From assembly GCA_016192075.1 (NCBI GenBank), contig JACPUU010000016.1:1-64000 (forward strand): DNA of 64,000 bases, read 5' to 3'. Every line of letters starts with the position of its first letter. Position 1 is the first letter of the stretch. The notes below the pieces were generated by a model. That model saw nothing but the letters and a program-made list of their open reading frames with translations. It did no database searches and was not told the origin of the DNA. The stretch comes from Bacteroidota bacterium (lineage in GTDB: Bacteria; Bacteroidota; Bacteroidia; Flavobacteriales_D; Crocinitomicaceae). The translations under genes and the position numbers were made by a program. Positions 1-7,244 of the stretch are shown in pieces.

Positions 1-488
1 AAAAATTAAAATCGGAACACAGATAACACGGATGCGACGGATAAAATCGGATTGGATTTATCTAAAAGCAAGCACTTCTTCAATCCGTGAGAATCGGTCT
101 AATCCGCTTCATTCGTGTTCCAAAAAAAATTAAAATCGGAACACAGATAACACGGATGCAACGGATAAAAACGGATTTGATTTATCTAAAAGCAAGTACT
201 TCAATCCGTGAAAATCTGCCTAATTCGCTTCATCCGTGTTCTAAAAAAATTAAAATCGGAACACAGATAACACGGATGCGACGGATAAAATCGGATTGGA
301 TTTATCTAAAAGCAAGCACTTCTTCAATCCGTGAGAATCGGTCTAATCCGCTTCATTCGTGTTCCAAAAAAAATAAAATCAGAACACAGATAACACGGAC
401 GCAACGGATAAAAACGGATTTGATTTATCTAAAAACAAGCACTTCTTAAATCCGTGAAAATCTGTCTAATCCGCTTCATCCGTGTTCC
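1..488. repeat. Tandem repeat array, four units of about 120-124 bp
   Basis: Four consecutive units, each opening with a GGAACACAGATAACACGG-like head (at 14, 138, 258 and 381) and closing with a CATCCGTGTTCC-like tail (ending near 121, 241, 365 and 488). Head and tail are inverted relative to each other, so each unit is roughly palindromic at its ends. Units 1 and 3 are nearly identical to each other, and so are units 2 and 4, while the two types differ at several positions. The array therefore looks like a duplicated 244-bp dimer. The open frame running through it (87-449) only translates the repeat and is not counted as a gene. The left edge may be cut by the window. Confidence 0.9.
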
Positions 489-532
489 AAAAAAACTACC
501 GGAACGGGTTCTGATTAATTTGCGGAAAAGCA

Positions 533-564
533 GAAGAGGGAAGTCTTTAAAAACTTCCCTCTTC
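533..564 (-). terminator. Hairpin terminator after the nitrate transporter pair
   Basis: A perfect 12-bp stem, GAAGAGGGAAGT at 533-544 and its complement at 553-564, with an 8-nt loop. It lies about 45 bases past the stop of the left-hand transporter gene. On the minus strand the stem is followed by a short T-rich run, TGCTTTTCC. It probably ends the transporter transcript and separates it from the repeat array. Confidence 0.7.
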
Positions 565-608
565 AAAACCAGGTTAAAAAACTACTGTGTTGCTACGATT
601 GTGAAAAT

Positions 609-1952
609 CTAACTTGGTCTTTCGCATCCTTTCCGGTTATAGTAATACCAGTTAATGATGGTAGCCAGCGCAAAAAATGCGGCAATGGCGTAGAAAAATC
701 CGTTGGCATTTCCGGTTGAAGTCATAACGGCGCTTACTGAAACGGCAAATATAAATGGTCCAAATGCGGCTATTGCAGCTGTCCAGCCAATAACACCGGC
801 AGCCTGGCGCGGATTGTGACCAAAAATAATCGGATACTGTCTGAAGGTTGCGGCATTACCCATACCGGTAATAAAGAATAAGAAAAGCATCAGGTAAAGA
901 AATGCATCAAACTGATCAACCGAAGTTGGAGTAAGAAGACCCATTTGTACCATGGCAATACATCCGCCAATTAACCCGATTCCGGTTAATGTAGTCAAAA
1001 TTGCACCACCTACTTTATCAGCAACAAACCCAAATAACACACGGCTGCTTGCGCCAATCAGCGGCCCCAGGAATGCATATTTTAAAGGGTCCGGCGCACC
1101 GTCAAAACCACCGTAAATAGTTTTGATCAGCAGTGGGAAAATAGCTGCCAGTCCTGAAAATCCACCAAAGGTCATCACATAGGTGAGGGTGCAGAACCAG
1201 GTATGTTTGTCTTTAAAAATATCCATCTGTTCTCTGATCGATGTTTTCATTGGAATACTCTTAATCATGAACCAGGAAGCAATTGCCAGAATAATCAGAA
1301 GCGGTGCATACCAGAAGGCTGCGCTTTGTAAATAGATTTCAGATGTACCAATTATTTCTTGTGTTTTTGGATCTTTATTGGTAAATACTTCAGCCGCGCC
1401 GTAAGTTGCAATACCCAGCATGGCTGGTGTCATAAACTGGGCAACACTCACACCAAAATTTCCGATTCCGGCCTGTATTCCAAGTGCGGTTCCCTGCAAA
1501 CGTTTTGGAAAATACAAACTGGTGCTTGGCATAAATGACGAGAAGTCACCGCCACCGAACCCGGCCGTAAATGCCAGCACCATAAATACCCAAAAAGGAG
1601 TAGTGGTGTTCATAACCGCAAGCCCGAGACCGATTACCGGAATCAGTTTGATAAGCGTTGCTATTGTTATTACGTGGCGTGATCCGTAAATGGGTAAAAT
1701 AAACGTGTGAACGATACGGAGCAGCCCGGCTGCAAGCCCTGGCATTGCTGTCAGCCAGAAAAGCTGATCCTTGTCAAACTTAAATCCGATGCCTGGCAAC
1801 TTGACTGCAATGGCGCTGACCATAAACCAGGTGGCAAATGAAAGTATCAGAGCAAACGTTGTTACTGTTAAGGTTCGCCATGCTCTTTGGCTGCCACCAT
1901 TATTCCAGAAATTAGTGTCTTCCGGAGTCCATTTTTCTAACCAGGTTCCCAT
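609..1952 (-). CDS. narK: NarK-type nitrate/nitrite transporter (MFS)
   Basis: Major facilitator protein of the nitrate/nitrite porter family, predicted to move nitrate in and/or nitrite out across the inner membrane. About 447 residues with around 12 membrane segments. The family signature is clear: FGGGDFSSFMPSTSLYF followed by FPKRLQGTALG and GNFGVSVAQF. The N-terminal WTPEDTNFW stretch before the first helix is typical of the NarK2-like branch. The frame extends to a TTG at 1988, but the ATG at 1952 fits the usual family start better and leaves 25 bp after the upstream transporter, so I prefer it. It is the second gene of a two-transporter operon. Direction and substrate (nitrate uptake, nitrite export or antiport) cannot be read from the sequence. 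Confidence 0.88.
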   Translation of the reverse strand: MGTWLEKWTPEDTNFWNNGGSQRAWRTLTVTTFALILSFATWFMVSAIAVKLPGIGFKFDKDQLFWLTAMPGLAAGLLRIVHTFILPIYGSRHVITIATLIKLIPVIGLGLAVMNTTTPFWVFMVLAFTAGFGGGDFSSFMPSTSLYFPKRLQGTALGIQAGIGNFGVSVAQFMTPAMLGIATYGAAEVFTNKDPKTQEIIGTSEIYLQSAAFWYAPLLIILAIASWFMIKSIPMKTSIREQMDIFKDKHTWFCTLTYVMTFGGFSGLAAIFPLLIKTIYGGFDGAPDPLKYAFLGPLIGASSRVLFGFVADKVGGAILTTLTGIGLIGGCIAMVQMGLLTPTSVDQFDAFLYLMLFLFFITGMGNAATFRQYPIIFGHNPRQAAGVIGWTAAIAAFGPFIFAVSVSAVMTSTGNANGFFYAIAAFFALATIINWYYYNRKGCERPS

Positions 1953-1977
1953 TTTATCAGAGTTTAGTTTATAATTT

Positions 1978-3708
1978 TTATCGTACAATTCGCAAAATCG
2001 GACATGGCGATTCTTTGAATATATTATGTGTTCTGCTGCCCATCAGTAATTTTCCGATTGGTGATGATACGTGGCTGGCCAGGATAATTAATTCAGCTGC
2101 CCGCTCTTTAGCCAGTGTGACAATTTCAGAGGCAACATCGCCTTGTCCAAAAACCACTTCCAGGTTGGTTGCACCAAGCTCTTTTAGTTTTCTGGCTTCT
2201 GAAATAAGCATTTCTTTTCCTTCATTGATCCAGTTTTGACGAACCGTTTCCCACTCGGGAGAATCTGTTGCGAGTACACCGGTGGTGTGGAATTTTTCGT
2301 CCACATAAAGCAGTATCAGTTTTGAGCCGGTTGTTTTGGATAAATAAGCCGCCTGCTCCCGTGCTTTTTCAGCCAGCTGTGAATTTCCAACCGGGTAAAT
2401 GATGGTGCGGTAGGTATAGTGTGGTCCGTGTATCGCTTTTCCGATCGATGCAACTGCAAGTCCGGGAACGTGTGTTTGAATTTCAAATTCAATTTCTTCC
2501 TGTTTGATTTTGGCACGTCCGCCTTTTTCAACCCACACCCGTGTCCATTTGCGTTGTGCAATGCGCAGCACAGCGAAAGCAACCAGGGCAAGAATAGCGA
2601 AGGATAAAAATCCCCAGGTAAATGATCCGCTGTTTTCTTTGGAGATACCCATTGCATTTGGAATAAAACTTCCGCCCAGTGCACCAATTTCACCAATCAT
2701 GCTGCCTGCAACAGCGGTTGCAAGGGGCCACCGCAGCGGCACCAGCTGAAACAAGGCACCATTTCCGGCGCCCAGCGCTGCAAAACAAACCATAAATAAA
2801 ACGGTGGTTGCAACAATTCCGGTTTGAAAACTGGCCCCGACCATACAAATGATAATAATACCAAAGACCGTGGTGAGGGTATTTATGCCGCCCCACTTGT
2901 CTGATGCCCATCCGCCGACAACCCGCACGGCACTTCCCATCAATGCGGCAAGCATGGTTAATTGCCCGGCTTCAATTTTTGAAACACCATATTGATCGTG
3001 GTAATAAGTCGGAAGAAAGTTTGACAACCCGATAAAACCACCAAAGGTGATAATGTAGATCAGGTTAAAGGTCCAGCCGTCTTTTTGGAATAAACAGGCC
3101 AGGTGTTCTTTTAATGATTGTCTTTCACGGTCAGGTGGTTCTTTCGCAAAAATGATCATCACCAGAATTGGCAGCAGCATGAATAATGCACCCATTCCGT
3201 AAACTGCCTGCCAGCCAAATTTTTCAGCCAGCGGCGGGGCAAATAACATGGCCAGCACGGTTCCGCTGTTTCCGGCGCCGGCTATACCCATTGCAAGACC
3301 TTTGTATTTTGGAGGAAACCAACCCGAACCCAATGACAGGGCAACACCAAAACTGGCGCCGGCAATTCCCAGAAAAACACCCATGGCAAGCACATTATTA
3401 TAGCTTGGAACCATCATGAACCCAAAAATCATGGCAAAGAAAATGAGTCCCATTTCTGTAAGTGCTGCATTTTTGCGTCCTATATATTGCGCCAGAACTC
3501 CCAGCGGAAAACGCATAATAGCACCGGCCAGAATTGGTACAGAAATCATAAATCCTTTTTCTGACGGTGACAAATTAAATGTTTCGCTGATGAAAGGCGC
3601 CATGGCGCCATTCAGTACCCATATGGCAAAACAAAAATCAAAATAGATAAAAGAGGCAAAGAGTGTTGGTGGGTGACCCGCCTTCAGAAAAGTTTTAAAG
3701 CTTGCCAT
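1978..3708 (-). CDS. Nitrate/nitrite transporter fused to a UspA domain
   Basis: A 576-residue two-part protein. Residues about 1-405 form a 12-helix MFS nitrate/nitrite porter with the family signature (GASFGVALSLGSGWFPP, then GLAMGIAGAGNSGTV). Residues about 440-576 are a cytoplasmic universal stress protein domain, starting at YRTIIYPV and ending with a nucleotide-binding loop of the GKLLMGS type and SPCPILRIV. The ATG at 3708 is well placed. It is the first gene of the transporter operon; the second follows closely. A Crp/Fnr-like box lies 74 bp upstream. Family knowledge: Usp domains often bind ATP and occur as regulatory tails on transporters. A role in tuning transport to energy state is inference. 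Confidence 0.88.
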   Translation of the reverse strand: MASFKTFLKAGHPPTLFASFIYFDFCFAIWVLNGAMAPFISETFNLSPSEKGFMISVPILAGAIMRFPLGVLAQYIGRKNAALTEMGLIFFAMIFGFMMVPSYNNVLAMGVFLGIAGASFGVALSLGSGWFPPKYKGLAMGIAGAGNSGTVLAMLFAPPLAEKFGWQAVYGMGALFMLLPILVMIIFAKEPPDRERQSLKEHLACLFQKDGWTFNLIYIITFGGFIGLSNFLPTYYHDQYGVSKIEAGQLTMLAALMGSAVRVVGGWASDKWGGINTLTTVFGIIIICMVGASFQTGIVATTVLFMVCFAALGAGNGALFQLVPLRWPLATAVAGSMIGEIGALGGSFIPNAMGISKENSGSFTWGFLSFAILALVAFAVLRIAQRKWTRVWVEKGGRAKIKQEEIEFEIQTHVPGLAVASIGKAIHGPHYTYRTIIYPVGNSQLAEKAREQAAYLSKTTGSKLILLYVDEKFHTTGVLATDSPEWETVRQNWINEGKEMLISEARKLKELGATNLEVVFGQGDVASEIVTLAKERAAELIILASHVSSPIGKLLMGSRTHNIFKESPCPILRIVR

Positions 3709-3781
3709 AACGGAAAATTTTTAGTTCGACTTCAGTTAGTTTGTTTTCAGACAAATGTCGGCACTGAAACAATTCCATTAA

Positions 3782-3795
3782 ATGATATAAATCAT
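3782..3795 (-). promoter_or_regulatory. Crp/Fnr-like operator of the nitrate transporter operon
   Basis: ATGAT-ATAA-ATCAT is a perfect palindrome of the TGAT-N4-ATCA type bound by Crp/Fnr-family regulators. On the transporter strand its core reads TGATTTATATCA. A GACATTTG sequence at 3752-3759, one base off the Bacteroidota -7 form TAnnTTTG, would put the start of transcription near 3747. The box centre would then be near -41.5, the usual class II activator position. The spacing argument is inference. Confidence 0.6.
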
Positions 3796-4093
3796 CAAAT
3801 GAAATAGACTATCTCAGCATTCGCACTTTTTTTTGGCGGGATTATGATTGGGCTCATAGAATGCAGGTTGGTTTTTGGTTGTGCGCTGCTGAGGCAACAA
3901 ATCTGCCGGGTGTATTTTGGAAATGGGTTCAGAAATATACGGATGGAGGATTTTATTCTTTGAGAGAATAACCACCCGTGCATTGATTTCCGGAGGGGTA
4001 TTTTTTTAACTAAAAATGAGGGGCGTCATAGCCTTTCTTGTTCAGGATCGAATTTACCTGAAAACCCGCGGCTGAAGAGGTATTTTAATTTTG
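3796..4093. other. Spacer between the two operators
   Basis: No convincing gene in this stretch of about 300 bases. A 62-codon frame on the minus strand has no recognisable features and crosses the control region. The segment separates the divergent transporter operon and the small surface-protein gene. Confidence 0.5.
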
Positions 4094-4107
4094 CTGATTT
4101 ATATCAG
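4094..4107 (+). promoter_or_regulatory. Crp/Fnr-like operator of the small surface-protein gene
   Basis: CTGAT-TTAT-ATCAG, a perfect palindrome of TGAT-N4-ATCA form, 69-70 bp before the start at 4177. Its core, TGATTTATATCA, is identical to the core upstream of the nitrate transporters when each is read in the direction of its gene. The matching distances (about 74 and 70 bp) suggest both units answer to the same regulator. Confidence 0.6.
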
Positions 4108-4148
4108 TAAAACAACATCGTTTGCCAGCCTGCGATAGTTGAATTTTG

Positions 4149-4169
4149 CTTCAATACTGCTGATTGAAG
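4149..4169 (+). promoter_or_regulatory. Leader hairpin just before the start codon
   Basis: CTTCAAT at 4149-4155 and ATTGAAG at 4163-4169 form a perfect 7-bp stem with a 7-nt loop, ending 7 bases before the ATG at 4177. It could limit ribosome access or stabilise the message. It may also be an operator; the sequence alone does not decide. Confidence 0.4.
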
Positions 4170-4176
4170 TGATTTT

Positions 4177-4419
4177 ATGAAAAAAATACAGATTGCATTT
4201 GTGGCATTGTTTCTGACCGGTCAAACGGTTCTGTTTTCAATGCCGGGACCGGGAACAGGCCCTCCGGGCGGAGGTGGTCCTCCAGGCGGTGGCGGGCCTC
4301 CATGCTGGGCTCCGCCTTGTATACCGGTTGATGGGGGAATTGGCTTGTTATTGCTGGGAGGCCTTTCACTGGGTGTCTACAAAATTGTCAGACATGAAAA
4401 GGACGATCGGAAAAAGTAA
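4177..4419 (+). CDS. Small exported protein with PID-CTERM-like sorting tail
   Basis: An 80-residue protein in three parts. Residues 1-21 are a signal peptide with a hydrophobic core (FVALFLTGQTVLF). Residues about 22-47 are a Gly/Pro-rich linker containing two cysteines. The C-terminus has the motif PVDGG, a hydrophobic segment (IGLLLLGGLSLGVYKIV) and a basic tail (RHEKDDRKK). This is the layout of PID-CTERM-type sorting signals in Bacteroidota, which resemble PEP-CTERM/exosortase substrates. The basic tail means it could also simply stay as a membrane anchor. No exosortase gene is in the window. It has its own Crp/Fnr-like box and converges on the receiver gene at 4448. Function unknown. 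Confidence 0.75.
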   Translation: MKKIQIAFVALFLTGQTVLFSMPGPGTGPPGGGGPPGGGGPPCWAPPCIPVDGGIGLLLLGGLSLGVYKIVRHEKDDRKK

Positions 4420-4447
4420 GTACATGTTTCCCCGCTTTTGATCGTTC

Positions 4448-4948
4448 TTATCGTGTTTGTGCCGGCGGCCGCATTCCTGATACACCAGGCGGCGTCAGCG
4501 AATGTTGCTGTTGCTTTAATGCATGCAGCTCATCCCGGAGCAGGCGCTCCAATACTTCACCAACGCGTTCATGTGAATTTCTGTTTTTTGTAACAAATTC
4601 GTAGATACCACGCCGCATGAGTTCTATGGCTGTTTGTATGTTGCTCAGTGAACTAACCATGATTACTTTGCAGCCAGGGCAGGTTTTTTTTACCCGGTTT
4701 AACACATCAGCACCACTTAGTATTGTGCGCTTGTACATGTTAATGAGGTAATAATCGAGAAACATAATGCTGGTGTCTTTTTCCAGTTCCCGCAAGCAGT
4801 CATGCGCTGTCAGGTATGTCTTTATTTCAAAATCAAAACTGCTGTAAGCTGAAGAATTGCAAACAGATTGAACGTATTTTTCAAGAGACTTGTTAAAAAA
4901 GATATCATCTTCCACGATTACGATCTTTATTCTTTTTTTTGCGTTCAT
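4448..4948 (-). CDS. Stand-alone receiver protein with CxxC
   Basis: A 166-residue single receiver (REC) protein with no output domain. Acidic pocket D14-D15, likely phosphoacceptor D65 (FLDYYLIN), S99/S100 after strand 4 and conserved K121 (FVTKN). The usual proline after the phosphoacceptor is replaced by a YYL stretch. Residues 90-93 are CPGC, just before strand 4. The last 25 residues form a Gln- and Pro-rich tail with no known fold. It aligns well with the receiver at 7741 over its whole REC part. It follows the membrane-anchored receiver by 42 bp and probably shares its sigma-54-type promoter. It could shuttle phosphate from an Hpt protein or bind a partner; no target is visible. Confidence 0.85.
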   Translation of the reverse strand: MNAKKRIKIVIVEDDIFFNKSLEKYVQSVCNSSAYSSFDFEIKTYLTAHDCLRELEKDTSIMFLDYYLINMYKRTILSGADVLNRVKKTCPGCKVIMVSSLSNIQTAIELMRRGIYEFVTKNRNSHERVGEVLERLLRDELHALKQQQHSLTPPGVSGMRPPAQTR

Positions 4949-4990
4949 ATAATTTTAGTTTAGAAGTGTACCTGCTTAACATTGCCTGTT

Positions 4991-5581
4991 TCAGGTTTGC
5001 TTATCGCCAAAAATGTCGCTTTCTACCGGGTCTTTGAAAAAGAGTATCACTGCAAAAAGTGCAATCCAAATAATACTGAAGGGAATGAGAAGTTCAGGAC
5101 GTGATTTTCCAAGATACAGGAACCCGGCTGTTATAGCAACAATAGTTGCCAGTATGGTCAGTTTCAGAAATCGTTTGCTCATTTTTTGTTTCATCGTCCG
5201 GAGATGGATTTGAACCCGGCGTGTTATTTTTTCCAGGAACTGATCATCTCTCAGAACAAAATCTGCTGCACCTTTCCGCATCAGGCTTAATATAAGGTCA
5301 GCGCTCTGCAGTGAAGAATACATAATTACAGGAACGCAGCTATACTTTGATTTAAAGCGCTGCAGCACATAGTCACCATTCAGTTTGTTGCGGGTGTCAT
5401 TGGTAAGCAGGTAATCTGTCAGAATAATGTCCGGCTTTTCATTTCGTGTATCATGAATACATTCCAGCGCACTTCTGAAAAGACGGGTGGTACAGTTCAT
5501 CGTCTTTTTCAGTTTCCGGCTTATCAGCAGTAAATTGAACGGATCGTCGTCTACTATATAGATGATGTATTTTGTTTCCAT
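4991..5581 (-). CDS. Membrane-anchored receiver domain protein
   Basis: About 196 residues from the ATG at 5581. Residues 5-125 are a receiver domain with acidic D11-D13, phosphoacceptor D56 (ILTDYLL) and S89/S90. The conserved lysine is replaced by arginine (R111 in FVLRDD). After a basic stretch, two hydrophobic segments (about 140-157 and 164-182) form a membrane hairpin, followed by a short acidic tail. An alternative ATG at 5599 would lie only about 10 bases past the expected transcription start of the sigma-54-like promoter, so 5581 is preferred. A receiver tethered by a C-terminal membrane hairpin is unusual. The protein may sequester or present a phosphorylated receiver at the membrane. 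It is followed by another receiver gene. Confidence 0.82.
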   Translation of the reverse strand: METKYIIYIVDDDPFNLLLISRKLKKTMNCTTRLFRSALECIHDTRNEKPDIILTDYLLTNDTRNKLNGDYVLQRFKSKYSCVPVIMYSSLQSADLILSLMRKGAADFVLRDDQFLEKITRRVQIHLRTMKQKMSKRFLKLTILATIVAITAGFLYLGKSRPELLIPFSIIWIALFAVILFFKDPVESDIFGDKQT

Positions 5582-5618
5582 AATACCTGTTTTAGACATG
5601 CTTGGTTGGTGAATCAGA

Positions 5619-5634
5619 AGCCAAGTCTGTGCCA
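5619..5634 (-). promoter_or_regulatory. Sigma-54 (-24/-12) promoter of the membrane receiver gene
   Basis: On the minus strand the sequence reads TGGCACAGACTTGGCT, matching 15 of 16 positions of the sigma-54 consensus TGGCACRNNNNTTGCW, including the essential GG-N10-GC. Transcription would start near 5608, leaving a leader of about 27 bases to the ATG at 5581. An NtrC-type activator that would be needed for such a promoter is encoded immediately upstream (5856-7205). Confidence 0.7.
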
Positions 5635-5651
5635 GTTATGATGGGTTGGGA

Positions 5652-5690
5652 TATAAGTATGTAAAACACTTATAAACAATGTCTTATAAA
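5652..5690. promoter_or_regulatory. Repeated motifs upstream of the sigma-54 promoter
   Basis: A perfect inverted repeat, TATAAGT (5652-5658) and ACTTATA (5668-5674), plus a direct repeat CTTATAAA at 5669-5676 and 5683-5690. Their position, about 18-56 bp upstream of the -24 element, suits an activator or operator site. It is closer than most NtrC-type enhancers, so this is a candidate only. Confidence 0.4.
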
Positions 5691-5855
5691 TGCGTTTTGA
5701 GATGGGTGGAATTCACATTTTTGTGCTGAAAATTGCCATTTTGGGAAGAATAAACTCAATTTGACGGGAACCCGTTTACCCGGTTGAAAAACAGTTCAGA
5801 TTGAAACAATGGAATTATACCGGATGGAATGCACAGGGATTGTTTTTGCAATGAA

Positions 5856-7205
5856 TCACCGTAGTTTTTTCAGCATCCGGTAAATGGTTGATTGACCAAT
5901 GTCCAGTTTTTGGGCCACCAGTTTAATATTGTCGTCGTATTTTCGAAGATAGGCTTTCAGAATCTGGTATTCATAATCCTTCATGGTGAGTTCTTCGTTC
6001 ATAAGACTGTTCAATACATCCATTCCGTTGAGGTTTATTTCAGAAGCCTGAATCTCCTGACCGGTACTCATAACAACCGCTAATTCAACAACAGATTTAA
6101 GCTCCCGCACATTTCCGGGAAAGGAATGGGAGAGCAGCTTTTTCTGAGCTTCTTCTGAAAGTGATTTGTGCGGGATAGCATTCTCATGGCAAAAGGTTTC
6201 AATAAAATGTTTTGCCAGCAGCAGAACATCTTTTCCCCGTTCACGAAGTGGTGGAAGTTCAATGGAAATACCATACAACCGGTAAAATAAATCTTCACGA
6301 AATTTACCAGCGCTGACTTCATGCTGCAGGTTGCGGTGTGTGGCAGCAATGATGCGGCAATCTACCTTAACAGGGGTATTACTTCCTATTCGTACAATTT
6401 CTTTTTCCTGAAGTGCCCTTAGTAACTTTGCCTGAAACTGGATATCCATTTCACCAATTTCATCTAAAAAAAGTGTTCCGCCGTCAGCCTCTTCAAATTT
6501 TCCAATTCGCCGGGCACTTGCTCCTGTAAAGGCACCCTTTTCATGACCAAACAATTCGCTTTCAATCAAATCAGCCGGAATAGCGGAAAGATTGACTGCC
6601 ACAAACGGTTTGTTTTTTCGCGCAGAATTGTAGTGAATGGTTTTGGCAGCGACCTCTTTACCGGTGCCGGTTTCTCCGGTAATGGTAACAGTTATGCTTA
6701 CCTGAATGGCTTTTTGAATCAGCTCATTGGTACTTTCAATAGCCGGACTGGTTCCGATAATAGAAGACTGAAAATCATATTTTTTTTGCACTTCTTTTTC
6801 AAGAAGCGATATGCGTGTTTTGAGCGTTGAACTTTTTTTGATATTGTTAACCGTACTCAGCAAGCGGTCACGGATTTCTTTTTCCTTGACAATGTAATCG
6901 TAAGCTCCGCTTTTGAGAAGTTCTACCGCTGTATTGATGTCGTCCTGTTCTGAAATAATGATTACTTCAGCATCCGGATTTATTTCTTTGATTCGTTGAA
7001 GAACCTGATTTCCGTTCATGTTTGGAAGACGGTAGTCAAGCGTAATGATGTTGGCCGGTTCACCTTTGTAGTTGAAATACTCCATTGGGCTGTGAAAGCC
7101 TCGGATTACATAATCAGGATTCAACGAAAGGGTATGAATGAGCAGCCGGTTGTACCATTCATTGTCTTCAATTACGTGTATTATAAGTGAGTCTTCGCGT
7201 TTCAT
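5856..7205 (-). CDS. NtrC-family sigma-54-dependent response regulator
   Basis: A 449-residue activator with three domains. REC spans 8-125 with phosphoacceptor D57 (TLDYRLPNMNG) and K107. The AAA+ domain spans about 145-375 with Walker A GETGTGKE (177-184), the sigma-54-contacting GAFTGA loop (224-229) and Walker B GGTLFLDEI (242-250). A Fis-type helix-turn-helix ends the protein (about 415-449, LVAQKLDIGQSTIYRMLKK). All residues needed for ATP hydrolysis and sigma-54 contact appear present. It should bind enhancers and open sigma-54 promoters when phosphorylated. The Hpt gene lies 39 bp upstream, probably in the same operon, and a sigma-54-like promoter lies just downstream. No partner kinase is adjacent. 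Confidence 0.93.
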   Translation of the reverse strand: MKREDSLIIHVIEDNEWYNRLLIHTLSLNPDYVIRGFHSPMEYFNYKGEPANIITLDYRLPNMNGNQVLQRIKEINPDAEVIIISEQDDINTAVELLKSGAYDYIVKEKEIRDRLLSTVNNIKKSSTLKTRISLLEKEVQKKYDFQSSIIGTSPAIESTNELIQKAIQVSITVTITGETGTGKEVAAKTIHYNSARKNKPFVAVNLSAIPADLIESELFGHEKGAFTGASARRIGKFEEADGGTLFLDEIGEMDIQFQAKLLRALQEKEIVRIGSNTPVKVDCRIIAATHRNLQHEVSAGKFREDLFYRLYGISIELPPLRERGKDVLLLAKHFIETFCHENAIPHKSLSEEAQKKLLSHSFPGNVRELKSVVELAVVMSTGQEIQASEINLNGMDVLNSLMNEELTMKDYEYQILKAYLRKYDDNIKLVAQKLDIGQSTIYRMLKKLR

Positions 7206-7244
7206 TTTCCACCTGAGTTTGGTAAGTAACTGATATCACTGAAT

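Noticed and set aside
87-449. A 120-codon open frame in the left repeat array
   Set aside because: It only translates the tandem repeat (the same peptide recurs) and has no start signal or known domain.
1-488. Possible CRISPR array
   Set aside because: Units of about 120 bp with no unique spacers and no cas genes in the window.
3795-3983. A 62-codon frame between the Crp/Fnr-like boxes
   Set aside because: No start signal or domain; lies across the control region.
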